DNA of 11,709 nt from CAZJGF01 sp964545665 (GTDB taxonomy: Bacteria; Chloroflexota; Dehalococcoidia; GIF9; AB-539-J10). This document shows positions 7,072 to 11,709 of the stretch, piece by piece (positions within the stretch are counted from its first letter, which is position 1; each line of letters begins with the position of its first letter). The translations under genes and the position numbers were made by a program. Below the pieces are notes generated by a model. The model did not search any database, was not told the DNA's origin, and saw only the letters and a program-made list of their open reading frames with translations. The DNA is taken from NCBI GenBank assembly GCA_964545665.1, contig CAZJGF010000046.1:1-11709 (forward strand), written 5' to 3'.

Positions 7072-8604
7072 CTAGCTTATCCCCTGCTCCAGTTCGTCGC
7101 CATGGCTAAGCGGGGGCACATGTATCTTCCTGGCAACCTTGCGGAGATGGAATCCCTGGATAGCAAAGGCTATTGATAAAGGGAAAGACTTGGGCTTTTT
7201 CAGCAGGGTCCAGACAACCAGCCTCCAATAATACGTCCTCCCTCTCTCCTTGATACCCAAAACCCACATAGATTTAATCAATGCTACGATATGGCGAGGA
7301 CCAATATTGCCTTTTCGTTTGCGTTTAGGTTTATACTCTTTTAGAAAGGTTTTAACACGCTCGTAGTATGGCTTGGGCGCATAGATTGTATTCAGGATAT
7401 GCTTATAGCCGCTAGCAAGTCTTTCGCGGCCCATTTTGGGGATGAAATTGGTTGTACCGTCGGTATTATCGCCAGAACCACCTGGCAGCAGACGCTTCTC
7501 CTTTTTCAAACGTTTGTATAGTCTTGTTTCTGGGGGAGCCATTAGCACACCGACCATGGCGGTAACGATGCCACTCTTTTGAATGAAACTGATTTGGCTC
7601 TTGAAAATTGACAGTGGGTCACTATCAAAACCCACAATGAATCCTCCCTGCACCTGGAAACCGTGGTTTTGAATCTTCTTAACTGATGCCAGTAAATCAC
7701 GATTCTTGTTTGGCAGTTTGTTGCATTCGACTAGACTTTCTTCATTCGGGCTTTCAATGCCAACAAATACGTTGTCAAACCCTGCCTCGGCCATCAATCG
7801 CATTAACTCTTCATCATCGGCAAGATTTATGGACGCTTCAGTGAAAAGTGAAAAGGGGTGTCTTTTCTCTTCCATCCACTCGATTATTGCTGGCAGAATT
7901 TCTGACTTTAATTTCCGTTTATTGCCGATGAAATTATCATCAACAAAAAATACGCTATCCCGCCACCCCTGATTATATAATGCATCCAGTTCGGCTAATA
8001 CCTGCTTTTCGTCTTTAGTCCGTGGTATATGTCCATTCATCACCACTATGTCACAGAACTCGCAATTGAAAGGGCAGCCTCGCGAATACTGGATGCTCAT
8101 TGACTCGTATTTCTTCTTGTTGATAAGTGACCACAGAGGCACAGGAGTTGTTGTTATATCTGGTCGTTCCTCAGTTGTGTAAATATGTTTGGCACACCCC
8201 TTCTCTAAATCCTCTGAAAAGAGCGGCAGTATATTTTCAGCCTCGGCAAGTATGAGATGGTCTATATCATCAAAGCCAAATTCCTCGTACCCGGTGGTAA
8301 AAAGGGGACCACCGGCAACACTCTTGGTCCCGAACTTCTTGCACCTGTCAATGACTTCCCTCGCTGAATTCTGTTGCACTGCCATAGCACTGATAAACAC
8401 ATAATCGGCCCAGCTGATGTCTTTGTCAGTCAGGGTCGTTGTATTCATATCCACAAACTTTTTCTCCCACTCATCGGGAAGCATTGCAGCTACAGTCAAC
8501 AGCCCCAAAGGGGCAAACATTGCTTTTCTGGCAATGAACCTCAAAGCATGCTTAAAACTCCAGAATGTATCCGGATACTGTGGATAAACAAGCAGTACCT
8601 TCAT
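7072..8604 (-). CDS. B12-binding-type radical SAM protein with DUF4070-like C-terminus
   Basis: A 510-residue radical SAM protein. Residues 1-150 form a cobalamin-binding-like Rossmann domain (MKVLLVYPQYPDTFWSFKHAL, then FAPLGLLTVAAMLP), but no DxHxxG base-off motif is visible, so whether it binds B12 is open. The radical SAM cluster motif CPFNCEFC is at 177-184 (Cys177, Cys181, Cys184), preceded by SIQYSRG. VFFVDDNFIGNKRK (218-231) and FTEASINLADDEELM (254-268) follow. The C-terminal part (APKPYYERVKTFLKEY) matches the DUF4070 type as I know it, the family that includes the hopanoid C-2 methylase HpnP and many uncharacterised enzymes. The far C-terminus is basic and may contact membrane. AAAAGGAG at 8611-8618 supports the start. 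A methyltransferase lies divergently 374 bp away. The reaction is unknown; HpnP identity should not be assumed. Confidence 0.88.
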   Translation of the reverse strand: MKVLLVYPQYPDTFWSFKHALRFIARKAMFAPLGLLTVAAMLPDEWEKKFVDMNTTTLTDKDISWADYVFISAMAVQQNSAREVIDRCKKFGTKSVAGGPLFTTGYEEFGFDDIDHLILAEAENILPLFSEDLEKGCAKHIYTTEERPDITTTPVPLWSLINKKKYESMSIQYSRGCPFNCEFCDIVVMNGHIPRTKDEKQVLAELDALYNQGWRDSVFFVDDNFIGNKRKLKSEILPAIIEWMEEKRHPFSLFTEASINLADDEELMRLMAEAGFDNVFVGIESPNEESLVECNKLPNKNRDLLASVKKIQNHGFQVQGGFIVGFDSDPLSIFKSQISFIQKSGIVTAMVGVLMAPPETRLYKRLKKEKRLLPGGSGDNTDGTTNFIPKMGRERLASGYKHILNTIYAPKPYYERVKTFLKEYKPKRKRKGNIGPRHIVALIKSMWVLGIKERGRTYYWRLVVWTLLKKPKSFPLSIAFAIQGFHLRKVARKIHVPPLSHGDELEQGIS

Positions 8605-8978
8605 ATTACGCTCCTTTTAGCACACTCTTATAAATAGTAACACACTGCGCCAGCAGTTTCTAGGGGCATATGCAGACCAGCCACCGATTTCCATGACCCA
8701 CTGGACATGATGACACGACCTGTGGCCGAGAGGATACACCGTTAGCGGCTCACCAAAACAAACCGGCACAGTATAGATTTGTGTATATAGTGCCCCGCCA
8801 TATTGATAGCAGCAGGAAGGCAAGGCGGAAAACATTGCAGGCGGGAAAAGAGTACAGCGGGATGCTGAGGCATCTTGACAAAGACAACCCAGCTAGTTAA
8901 AGTGTCCGTTACTGAGTTATGTCTATGTTGCCGACGAGGCACGGATAGCATCGTTAAGAAGACAGCGAACCTACCGAA
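8605..8978. other. Divergent intergenic region between radical SAM and methyltransferase genes
   Basis: A 374-bp non-coding stretch. Besides the radical SAM ribosome-binding site at its left end and a promoter at 8875-8903, it holds a small hairpin (GATGC-TGAG-GCATC, 8861-8874) immediately left of that promoter. No convincing leftward promoter, RNA gene or protein remnant was found. Confidence 0.5.
8875..8903 (+). promoter_or_regulatory. Promoter for the methyltransferase gene
   Basis: A perfect TTGACA (8875-8880), a 17-nt spacer and TAAAGT (8898-8903, 4 of 6) predict a start near 8910, leaving a leader of about 70 nt or more. The 5-bp hairpin at 8861-8874 touches the -35 box and could be a binding site; this is inferred. 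Confidence 0.5.
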
Positions 8979-9647
8979 ATGACCATAACGACAGGAGCTA
9001 CCACATGCTCTTACTGTCAAACGCTCAATGCAATGGCAAGGCGGATGAGAGATAAGGGCTGGTATCAGCTTAAGTTCCCAAAATTCCTGATCACAGTCCC
9101 ACTATTGATTGCCTCGGGTATTAACATGGGTGACACACTTGAGATAGGGCCAGGGCCTGGATACTTAGGGCTGGAGTGGCTGAAGAATACGAATGGTACT
9201 ACTCTTACCGGTCTGGATGTCAGCACCGACATGGTAGAAATAGCTAAACATAATGCGGCAGAATATGAGCTTGCCGAGAGAGCCAGATATCTCCTGGCAG
9301 ATGCTGCCGACATACCCTTCAGGAATAATCGGTTTGATTGTGTGTTCAGTAATGCCTCATTGCATGAGTGGGTAAGTCCAAGGCAAGTCCTGAATGAGAT
9401 CGCCAGAGTACTGAGGCCTGGCGGGAGTTATTATATTACCGATTTGAGGCGCTGTATGAGTAACCTCTGGAAATGGATAGTCTGGTTTATGGCTTGGCCT
9501 AAAGAGGTTCGCCCATACTTTATTGCGTCGGTTAACGAGTCTTACACGATTGAAGAGACCAAGGATATTCTGCGTGATACGCAACTCAGGAACTCAAGCG
9601 TCTCCAAGACTTGGTATGGTCTAGCGATCACAGGGCAGAAAACATAG
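8979..9647 (+). CDS. Class I SAM-dependent methyltransferase (UbiE/Methyltransf_11-like)
   Basis: A 222-residue Rossmann-fold methyltransferase. SAM-binding motif I is LEIGPGPGYLGLEW (54-67), the acidic strand-2 residue is in LTGLDVSTDM (76-85), the adenine-side motif is ADAADIPF (107-114), and FDCVFSNASLHEW (119-131) with EIARVLRPGG (140-149) gives the post-I region. The C-terminal half has an aromatic patch (WKWIVWFMAWP, 164-174) that could bind a hydrophobic substrate. The start is uncertain: ATG 8979 has no Shine-Dalgarno site and adds a CSYC segment, while in-frame ATGs at 9033 and 9045 begin nearer the conserved fold. It has its own promoter and is divergent from the radical SAM gene. 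The substrate is unknown. Confidence 0.88.
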   Translation: MTITTGATTCSYCQTLNAMARRMRDKGWYQLKFPKFLITVPLLIASGINMGDTLEIGPGPGYLGLEWLKNTNGTTLTGLDVSTDMVEIAKHNAAEYELAERARYLLADAADIPFRNNRFDCVFSNASLHEWVSPRQVLNEIARVLRPGGSYYITDLRRCMSNLWKWIVWFMAWPKEVRPYFIASVNESYTIEETKDILRDTQLRNSSVSKTWYGLAITGQKT

Positions 9648-9795
9648 CCACGCCAAAGTATCGTTTCTGCTTCTCATCATAAAGGCGGTCCCAAATTGCC
9701 AGTCCTGAAGCTACAGGAATGATGTAATTACTGCCGAGATGCCCGCACTAGTAACAGAATAGGATCCGCCCTTAGATATTGTGCTTATTGTGCTT

Positions 9796-9942
9796 GCCGT
9801 CAAAGTAGCTGACATCCAAGGGAGTAGCTTGATTATCAACCTGCCTGGCAGTCCCAAGGCGGTGCAGGAGCGTCCTGCGCCACTATTGCTTGTCCTGTCT
9901 CATGCCCTGGAAACGCTTAGGGGACAAGCAACTGACTGGGCT
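9796..9942 (+). pseudogene. Remnant of a second mogA/moaB-type gene (C-terminal fragment)
   Basis: Translated from 9820 to 9942, this reads GSSLIINLPGSPKAVQE, then SHALETLRGQATDWA. It aligns without gaps to residues 121-161 of the intact MogA at 6458-6955 (GSCLIINFPGSPKAVCE, then PHALETLKGQASECA), with 26 of 41 positions identical by my hand count. Many differences are synonymous or conservative, as expected from a former paralogue rather than a recent copy. The preceding AVKVADIQ may match AVAGTR. The rest of the gene, including the TGGTG loop, is missing upstream, and the match stops abruptly at about 9942, where the SIR2 gene's sequence takes over. It has no start signal and is taken as non-functional. 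Confidence 0.8.
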
Positions 9943-11080
9943 CGAGTTTCATGGGGTCATAGAATGGTGGAATGTCCCTCATATCACGCGAAATTAGTCT
10001 TTTTAATGCTTCTACCCATCCACTCCGGTAAGCAATTTCTACAAGGATTTTTCTCCGCTTGCATTGTTGTAGCGTCTGCTCATATTCCTTGATAGTACTA
10101 TTGAAATCGTCAAAAGACTTCCCCATTTTACTCTCTACAATGATGTGTTCTAGAGCATGGAGTAACCCATCTTGGTACATTGAAGATGCAAACCCACCAG
10201 TCGTAGCTTGCCATTTATCGCAGGTTTCCATGTGTATTTGTTCTACCCTTTGAAACTGCTGACGTAGGTTTTCAATAACCCCACCCCTTGGAATAACTCC
10301 GCTTTTTTCTAAGTGTCTGGTAAGTTGTCCTGCAAAAGCCATCCCATACATCTTTACTACTTTTACTCCGCGTTTATCCCAGTCTTCTGTTGCTCGTTTA
10401 GTGGGTGTTGGGTCTATTACATAGGAGCGGCGGCGGAACTTTCCCAAATTTGCTATTACTTCATCATATATGAGCTTAAAATCAGGGTCAGTGATGCTAT
10501 AGCCAACGAAAATGAATGTCTTTGTTGCCATTAAATCGCGTAGCTTTGTAAAAACGGCCCCTCGCGTTTTGTCAGTAGTACAGGCTTCGTAATCACGACG
10601 GGTAGCAACGATAGTTTGTGGTCTCGTGACACAGCCGTGAATCTTTAATACTTGGCGTTTCTGTTCATCCCAAAATGGAATGTCTCGATCCTCTATCATT
10701 GGTACAAGAACATTGCAAGCCCTTTCGCAGAGGGGATCCCAATTAGTTGTTACAATTATCCTAAAGTAAGGTACCCTTGCAATCTCGCTATGGAACATCG
10801 TCACGCTTCGATTAGGTTCTCCTTCTACGGTGAAAGGTTCAATCCACCCAATTATCTCTCTGACCAGCTTGTTTTTCAGCCCTCCGTCAACCTTGTCACA
10901 GTAGTATTGCATTACATCTGGAAATAATGGATGCTCATTCTTCTTCGGATATTTACTCAATTGTTTTATGTGATCATAGAAGGTCGTTTTCCAATAGGTT
11001 GCTTCCGTGGAAACCCCTGCACCGAGGAAGAGAATACAGTTATTTGACTGAATTTCCTGCATGAGTTCATGCGGTATCAT
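9917..11080 (-). CDS. SIR2-domain protein (SIR2_2 type), possible NAD-depleting defence protein
   Basis: A 387-residue protein with an N-terminal SIR2-like domain at about 1-265: the nucleotide loop CILFLGAGVSTEA (15-27), IVTTNWDPLCERA (109-121) with the candidate catalytic Asn113, LKIHGCV (145-151) with His148, and FVGYSITDPDF (191-201). These equivalents are used by SIR2 NADases of defence systems such as Thoeris ThsA and DSR. No zinc-binding Cys cluster of deacetylase sirtuins is seen. Residues 266-370 are mostly helical and unrecognised; they could be a sensor or oligomerisation region. No partner (HerA, TIR, Argonaute) is visible, so it may act alone or be an orphan. The promoter at 11109-11138 is good, but there is no clear Shine-Dalgarno site. 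The last seven residues and the stop codon lie in antisense mogA-remnant DNA, so the natural C-terminus may have been altered. A defence role is inference from the family. Confidence 0.82.
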   Translation of the reverse strand: MIPHELMQEIQSNNCILFLGAGVSTEATYWKTTFYDHIKQLSKYPKKNEHPLFPDVMQYYCDKVDGGLKNKLVREIIGWIEPFTVEGEPNRSVTMFHSEIARVPYFRIIVTTNWDPLCERACNVLVPMIEDRDIPFWDEQKRQVLKIHGCVTRPQTIVATRRDYEACTTDKTRGAVFTKLRDLMATKTFIFVGYSITDPDFKLIYDEVIANLGKFRRRSYVIDPTPTKRATEDWDKRGVKVVKMYGMAFAGQLTRHLEKSGVIPRGGVIENLRQQFQRVEQIHMETCDKWQATTGGFASSMYQDGLLHALEHIIVESKMGKSFDDFNSTIKEYEQTLQQCKRRKILVEIAYRSGWVEALKRLISRDMRDIPPFYDPMKLEPSQLLVP

Positions 11081-11108
11081 TTAGACTACTCTACTACCTT
11101 TAACTTGT

Positions 11109-11138
11109 ATTATAGGTCACTGTAACATTACTCAGCAA
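11109..11138 (-). promoter_or_regulatory. Promoter of the SIR2-domain gene
   Basis: On the minus strand, a perfect TATAAT -10 box (11109-11114) lies 18 nt from a weak TTGCTG -35 box (11133-11138). The predicted start near 11102 leaves a leader of only about 20 nt before the ATG at 11080. Confidence 0.6.
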
Positions 11139-11142
11139 GAAG

Positions 11143-11166
11143 CAATCTAGCGCTCAAGCTAGATTG
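11143..11166. promoter_or_regulatory. Perfect 9-bp dyad between two divergent promoters (candidate operator)
   Basis: CAATCTAGC (11143-11151) and GCTAGATTG (11158-11166) are perfect inverted repeats around a 6-nt centre. The right arm ends on the TTG of the plus-strand -35 box, and the left arm is 5 nt from the minus-strand -35 box. There is no following T tract, so it is not a terminator. Its position suits a repressor or activator site acting on one or both promoters. It does not resemble the ModE site as I know it. Confidence 0.5.
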
Positions 11167-11192
11167 ACTGGCTATCAAGCTTCTAGTATAAT
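11164..11192 (+). promoter_or_regulatory. Strong sigma70-type promoter for the riboswitch-permease transcript
   Basis: TTGACT (11164-11169), exactly 17 nt and TATAAT (11187-11192): 11 of 12 consensus positions, the best promoter in the window. The start would be near 11199, about 14 nt before the closing helix of the structured leader. Confidence 0.75.
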
Positions 11193-11211
11193 TCCCCGTA
11201 ATTAGATATTA

Positions 11212-11322
11212 GCTCTCCGAGCTGCGATGCCTAAAGAGAAATCCATGGCAGGCAGCCGGTAGACAGAAGTCTCGAGGGTGCGGGTAGAAATACCTGCGCC
11301 TCCCGTGTTTGGAAAGGAGAGA
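11212..11322 (+). promoter_or_regulatory. Putative molybdenum cofactor (Moco) riboswitch
   Basis: A strongly structured leader. The closing helix P1 pairs CTCTCC (11213-11218) with GGAGAG (11316-11321). P2 pairs GCTGC (11221-11225) with GCAGC (11252-11256) and TGCC (11228-11231) with GGCA (11247-11250). Inside P2, CCTAAAG opposite ATGG resembles the 11-nt receptor for GAAA tetraloops. A small hairpin AGAC/GTCT (11261-11272) follows. P3 (11274-11286 with 11291-11302) is about 12 bp with one bulge, capped by a GAAA tetraloop. The segment CCTCCCG, 5 nt, GGAAAGGAG closes the motif. From memory, a GNRA loop with receptor and a GGAAAGGAG end are features of the Moco RNA motif (RF01055), which precedes moa and mod genes. 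Here a Mo/W permease follows and moeA, mobB and mogA are nearby. The pairings are seen directly; the ligand is inferred. Tungsten cofactor is the alternative. Confidence 0.72.
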
Positions 11323-11344
11323 GAATGAAGTCCAGTTCTTTACA

Positions 11345-11372
11345 GCACCTTTTTGGTAAGGTGCCTTTTTTT
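11345..11372 (+). terminator. Intrinsic terminator downstream of the riboswitch
   Basis: GCACCTT (11345-11351) pairs perfectly with AAGGTGC (11358-11364) around a TTTGGT loop, followed by C and seven T residues (11366-11372). It lies 24 nt after the aptamer and about 190 nt before the permease start, the right place for attenuation. The 5' arm GCACCT can also pair with GGGTGC (11276-11281) in P3, giving a possible antiterminator. Confidence 0.85.
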
Positions 11373-11433
11373 GCTCCGCTGCACTCACCTACCGACCACG
11401 ACACCGCACAGTCGCCCTTCATTTGCCAGAGTG

Positions 11434-11453
11434 GAGATTGCTTCGCTTCGCTT
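11434..11453 (-). repeat. Dispersed repeat A, second copy (reverse orientation)
   Basis: GAGATTGCTTCGCTTCGCTT is the reverse complement of the AGCGAAGCAATCTC end of repeat A at 6359-6395. The CGTCATT half is not present, so this copy is partial. It lies between the terminator and the permease start. Confidence 0.55.
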
Positions 11454-11455
11454 CC

Positions 11456-11491
11456 GACCCTCACCTTAATCCTCTCCCGTCAAGGGAGAGG
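11456..11491 (-). repeat. Dispersed repeat B, second copy (reverse orientation)
   Basis: It begins GACCCTCACCTTAAT and contains a perfect 8-bp hairpin, CCTCTCCC (11471-11478) with GGGAGAGG (11484-11491), around a 5-nt loop. The hairpin is more intact than in the copy at 6413-6448. No T tract follows. In this orientation it lies in the untranslated leader of the permease mRNA and could affect its folding. Confidence 0.65.
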
Positions 11492-11565
11492 AAATCCTGG
11501 GTCACCATTAGGGAGGCCTCGCTCGCGACGAATTGAGTCTCGCATTCCATTGGAGGAGGAAGAAT

Positions 11566-11709
11566 ATGACTAAGCTGAGAGCTTGGAGAAAGCCAGATAC
11601 CATGAGCATAGTCTTTATCGTGCTGGGCGCAGTTATCCTGCTCTTCATTTTCGCCCCCCCGCTTAAGACAGTATTCTCCTCCTCTCCCGGGACTTTATGG
11701 AACACACTG
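11566..11709 (+). CDS. Molybdate/tungstate ABC transporter permease, 5' part (ModB/WtpB-like)
   Basis: An open frame of 48 codons from ATG 11566 that runs off the window without a stop. GGAGGAGGA (11552-11560) is a near-ideal ribosome-binding site 5 nt upstream. The product starts MTKLRAWRKPDTM, a short positively charged cytoplasmic tail, followed by a first membrane segment at about 14-33 (SIVFIVLGAVILLFIFAPPL) and then KTVFSSSPGTLWNTL. A hydrophobic helix ending in PPL and then a xSSPGxLWxxL segment is the opening I expect of WtpB/TupB-type molybdate or tungstate permeases. It would form the channel with an ABC ATPase and a periplasmic or lipoprotein binding protein encoded outside the window. 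The Moco-type riboswitch and terminator upstream support the transport role. The assignment rests on a short N-terminus and on context. Confidence 0.65.
   Translation, partial: MTKLRAWRKPDTMSIVFIVLGAVILLFIFAPPLKTVFSSSPGTLWNTL

Noticed and set aside
7042..7075. CTAGT/ACTAG inverted repeat between mogA and the radical SAM gene as a bidirectional terminator
   Set aside because: A stem of only 5 bp with an 11-nt loop and no T tract on either strand is too weak to call.
8617..9020. Minus-strand open frames in the region upstream of the methyltransferase
   Set aside because: Their sequences look random, with no start signals, and they overlap the rightward promoter at 8875-8903.
9781..10092. 103-codon open frame on the plus strand read as a gene
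   Set aside because: Only codons matching 9820-9942 resemble MogA. The rest is antisense of the SIR2 gene, and no start signal is present, so it is treated as a pseudogene fragment.
11199..11372. Leader as 6S RNA, signal recognition particle RNA or a GEMM c-di-GMP riboswitch
   Set aside because: The conserved cores of those RNAs were not found. The tetraloop-receptor pair, the GGAAAGGAG end and a Mo/W-type permease downstream favour the Moco class.
11325..11573. 82-codon open frame starting right after GGAAAGGAGAGAG
   Set aside because: It runs through the intrinsic terminator and both dispersed repeats, has no recognisable protein character and ends inside the permease start. The purine run is better explained as the 3' strand of the riboswitch closing helix.
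1..11709. CRISPR array, integrase or prophage attachment site
   Set aside because: No regularly spaced direct repeats and no tyrosine or serine recombinase were seen. The tRNA-Asp 3' end is not repeated elsewhere in the window as far as I can see.

Overview
The window looks like a chromosomal segment of an anaerobic bacterium. Acyl-CoA metabolism, a B12-binding-type radical SAM enzyme, a molybdenum-cofactor (Moco) cluster and a tRNA gene without an encoded CCA would fit a Chloroflexota/Dehalococcoidia-like lineage or another anaerobe. I could not test this, so the assignment is tentative. Base composition is moderate, and Shine-Dalgarno sites and sigma70-type promoters are easy to see.

Layout. 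Positions 1-3174 hold an acetyl-CoA-synthetase-like enzyme (+) converging on an acyl-CoA dehydrogenase (-), with 14 bp between their stop codons. A tRNA-Asp(GTC) on the minus strand (3232-3306) lies just upstream of the dehydrogenase. Positions 3483-4144 hold a frameshifted, truncated transposase, the remains of an insertion sequence. Positions 4331-6955 are the Moco cluster: a promoter, then moeA, mobB and mogA. Two short dispersed repeats sit between mobB and mogA. Positions 7072-9647 hold a radical SAM protein of the DUF4070 type (-) and a divergently transcribed class I methyltransferase (+). Positions 9796-9942 are a remnant of a second mogA-type gene, and the 3' end of a minus-strand SIR2-domain gene (9917-11080) runs into it. 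Positions 11081-11709 are a regulatory region: a SIR2 promoter (-), a perfect dyad, a strong plus-strand promoter, a structured leader that looks like a Moco riboswitch, an intrinsic terminator, another pair of the dispersed repeats, and the 5' end of a molybdate/tungstate ABC permease gene cut off by the window edge.

How it fits together. MoeA, MobB and MogA carry out the late steps of Moco synthesis: adenylation of molybdopterin, molybdenum insertion and nucleotide attachment. The permease at the right edge would import the oxyanion. The leader before it has the parts expected of a Moco-sensing RNA: a closing helix that contains GGAAAGGAG, a GAAA-capped hairpin, a CCUAA(A)G/AUGG tetraloop-receptor-like helix and a downstream terminator. 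That suggests feedback from cofactor level to metal uptake. The mogA remnant a little over 1 kb upstream of this riboswitch suggests that a second Mo cluster stood here before the SIR2 gene arrived. The SIR2 protein has the key NADase-type motifs and is the only candidate defence gene. No CRISPR array or complete mobile element was seen.
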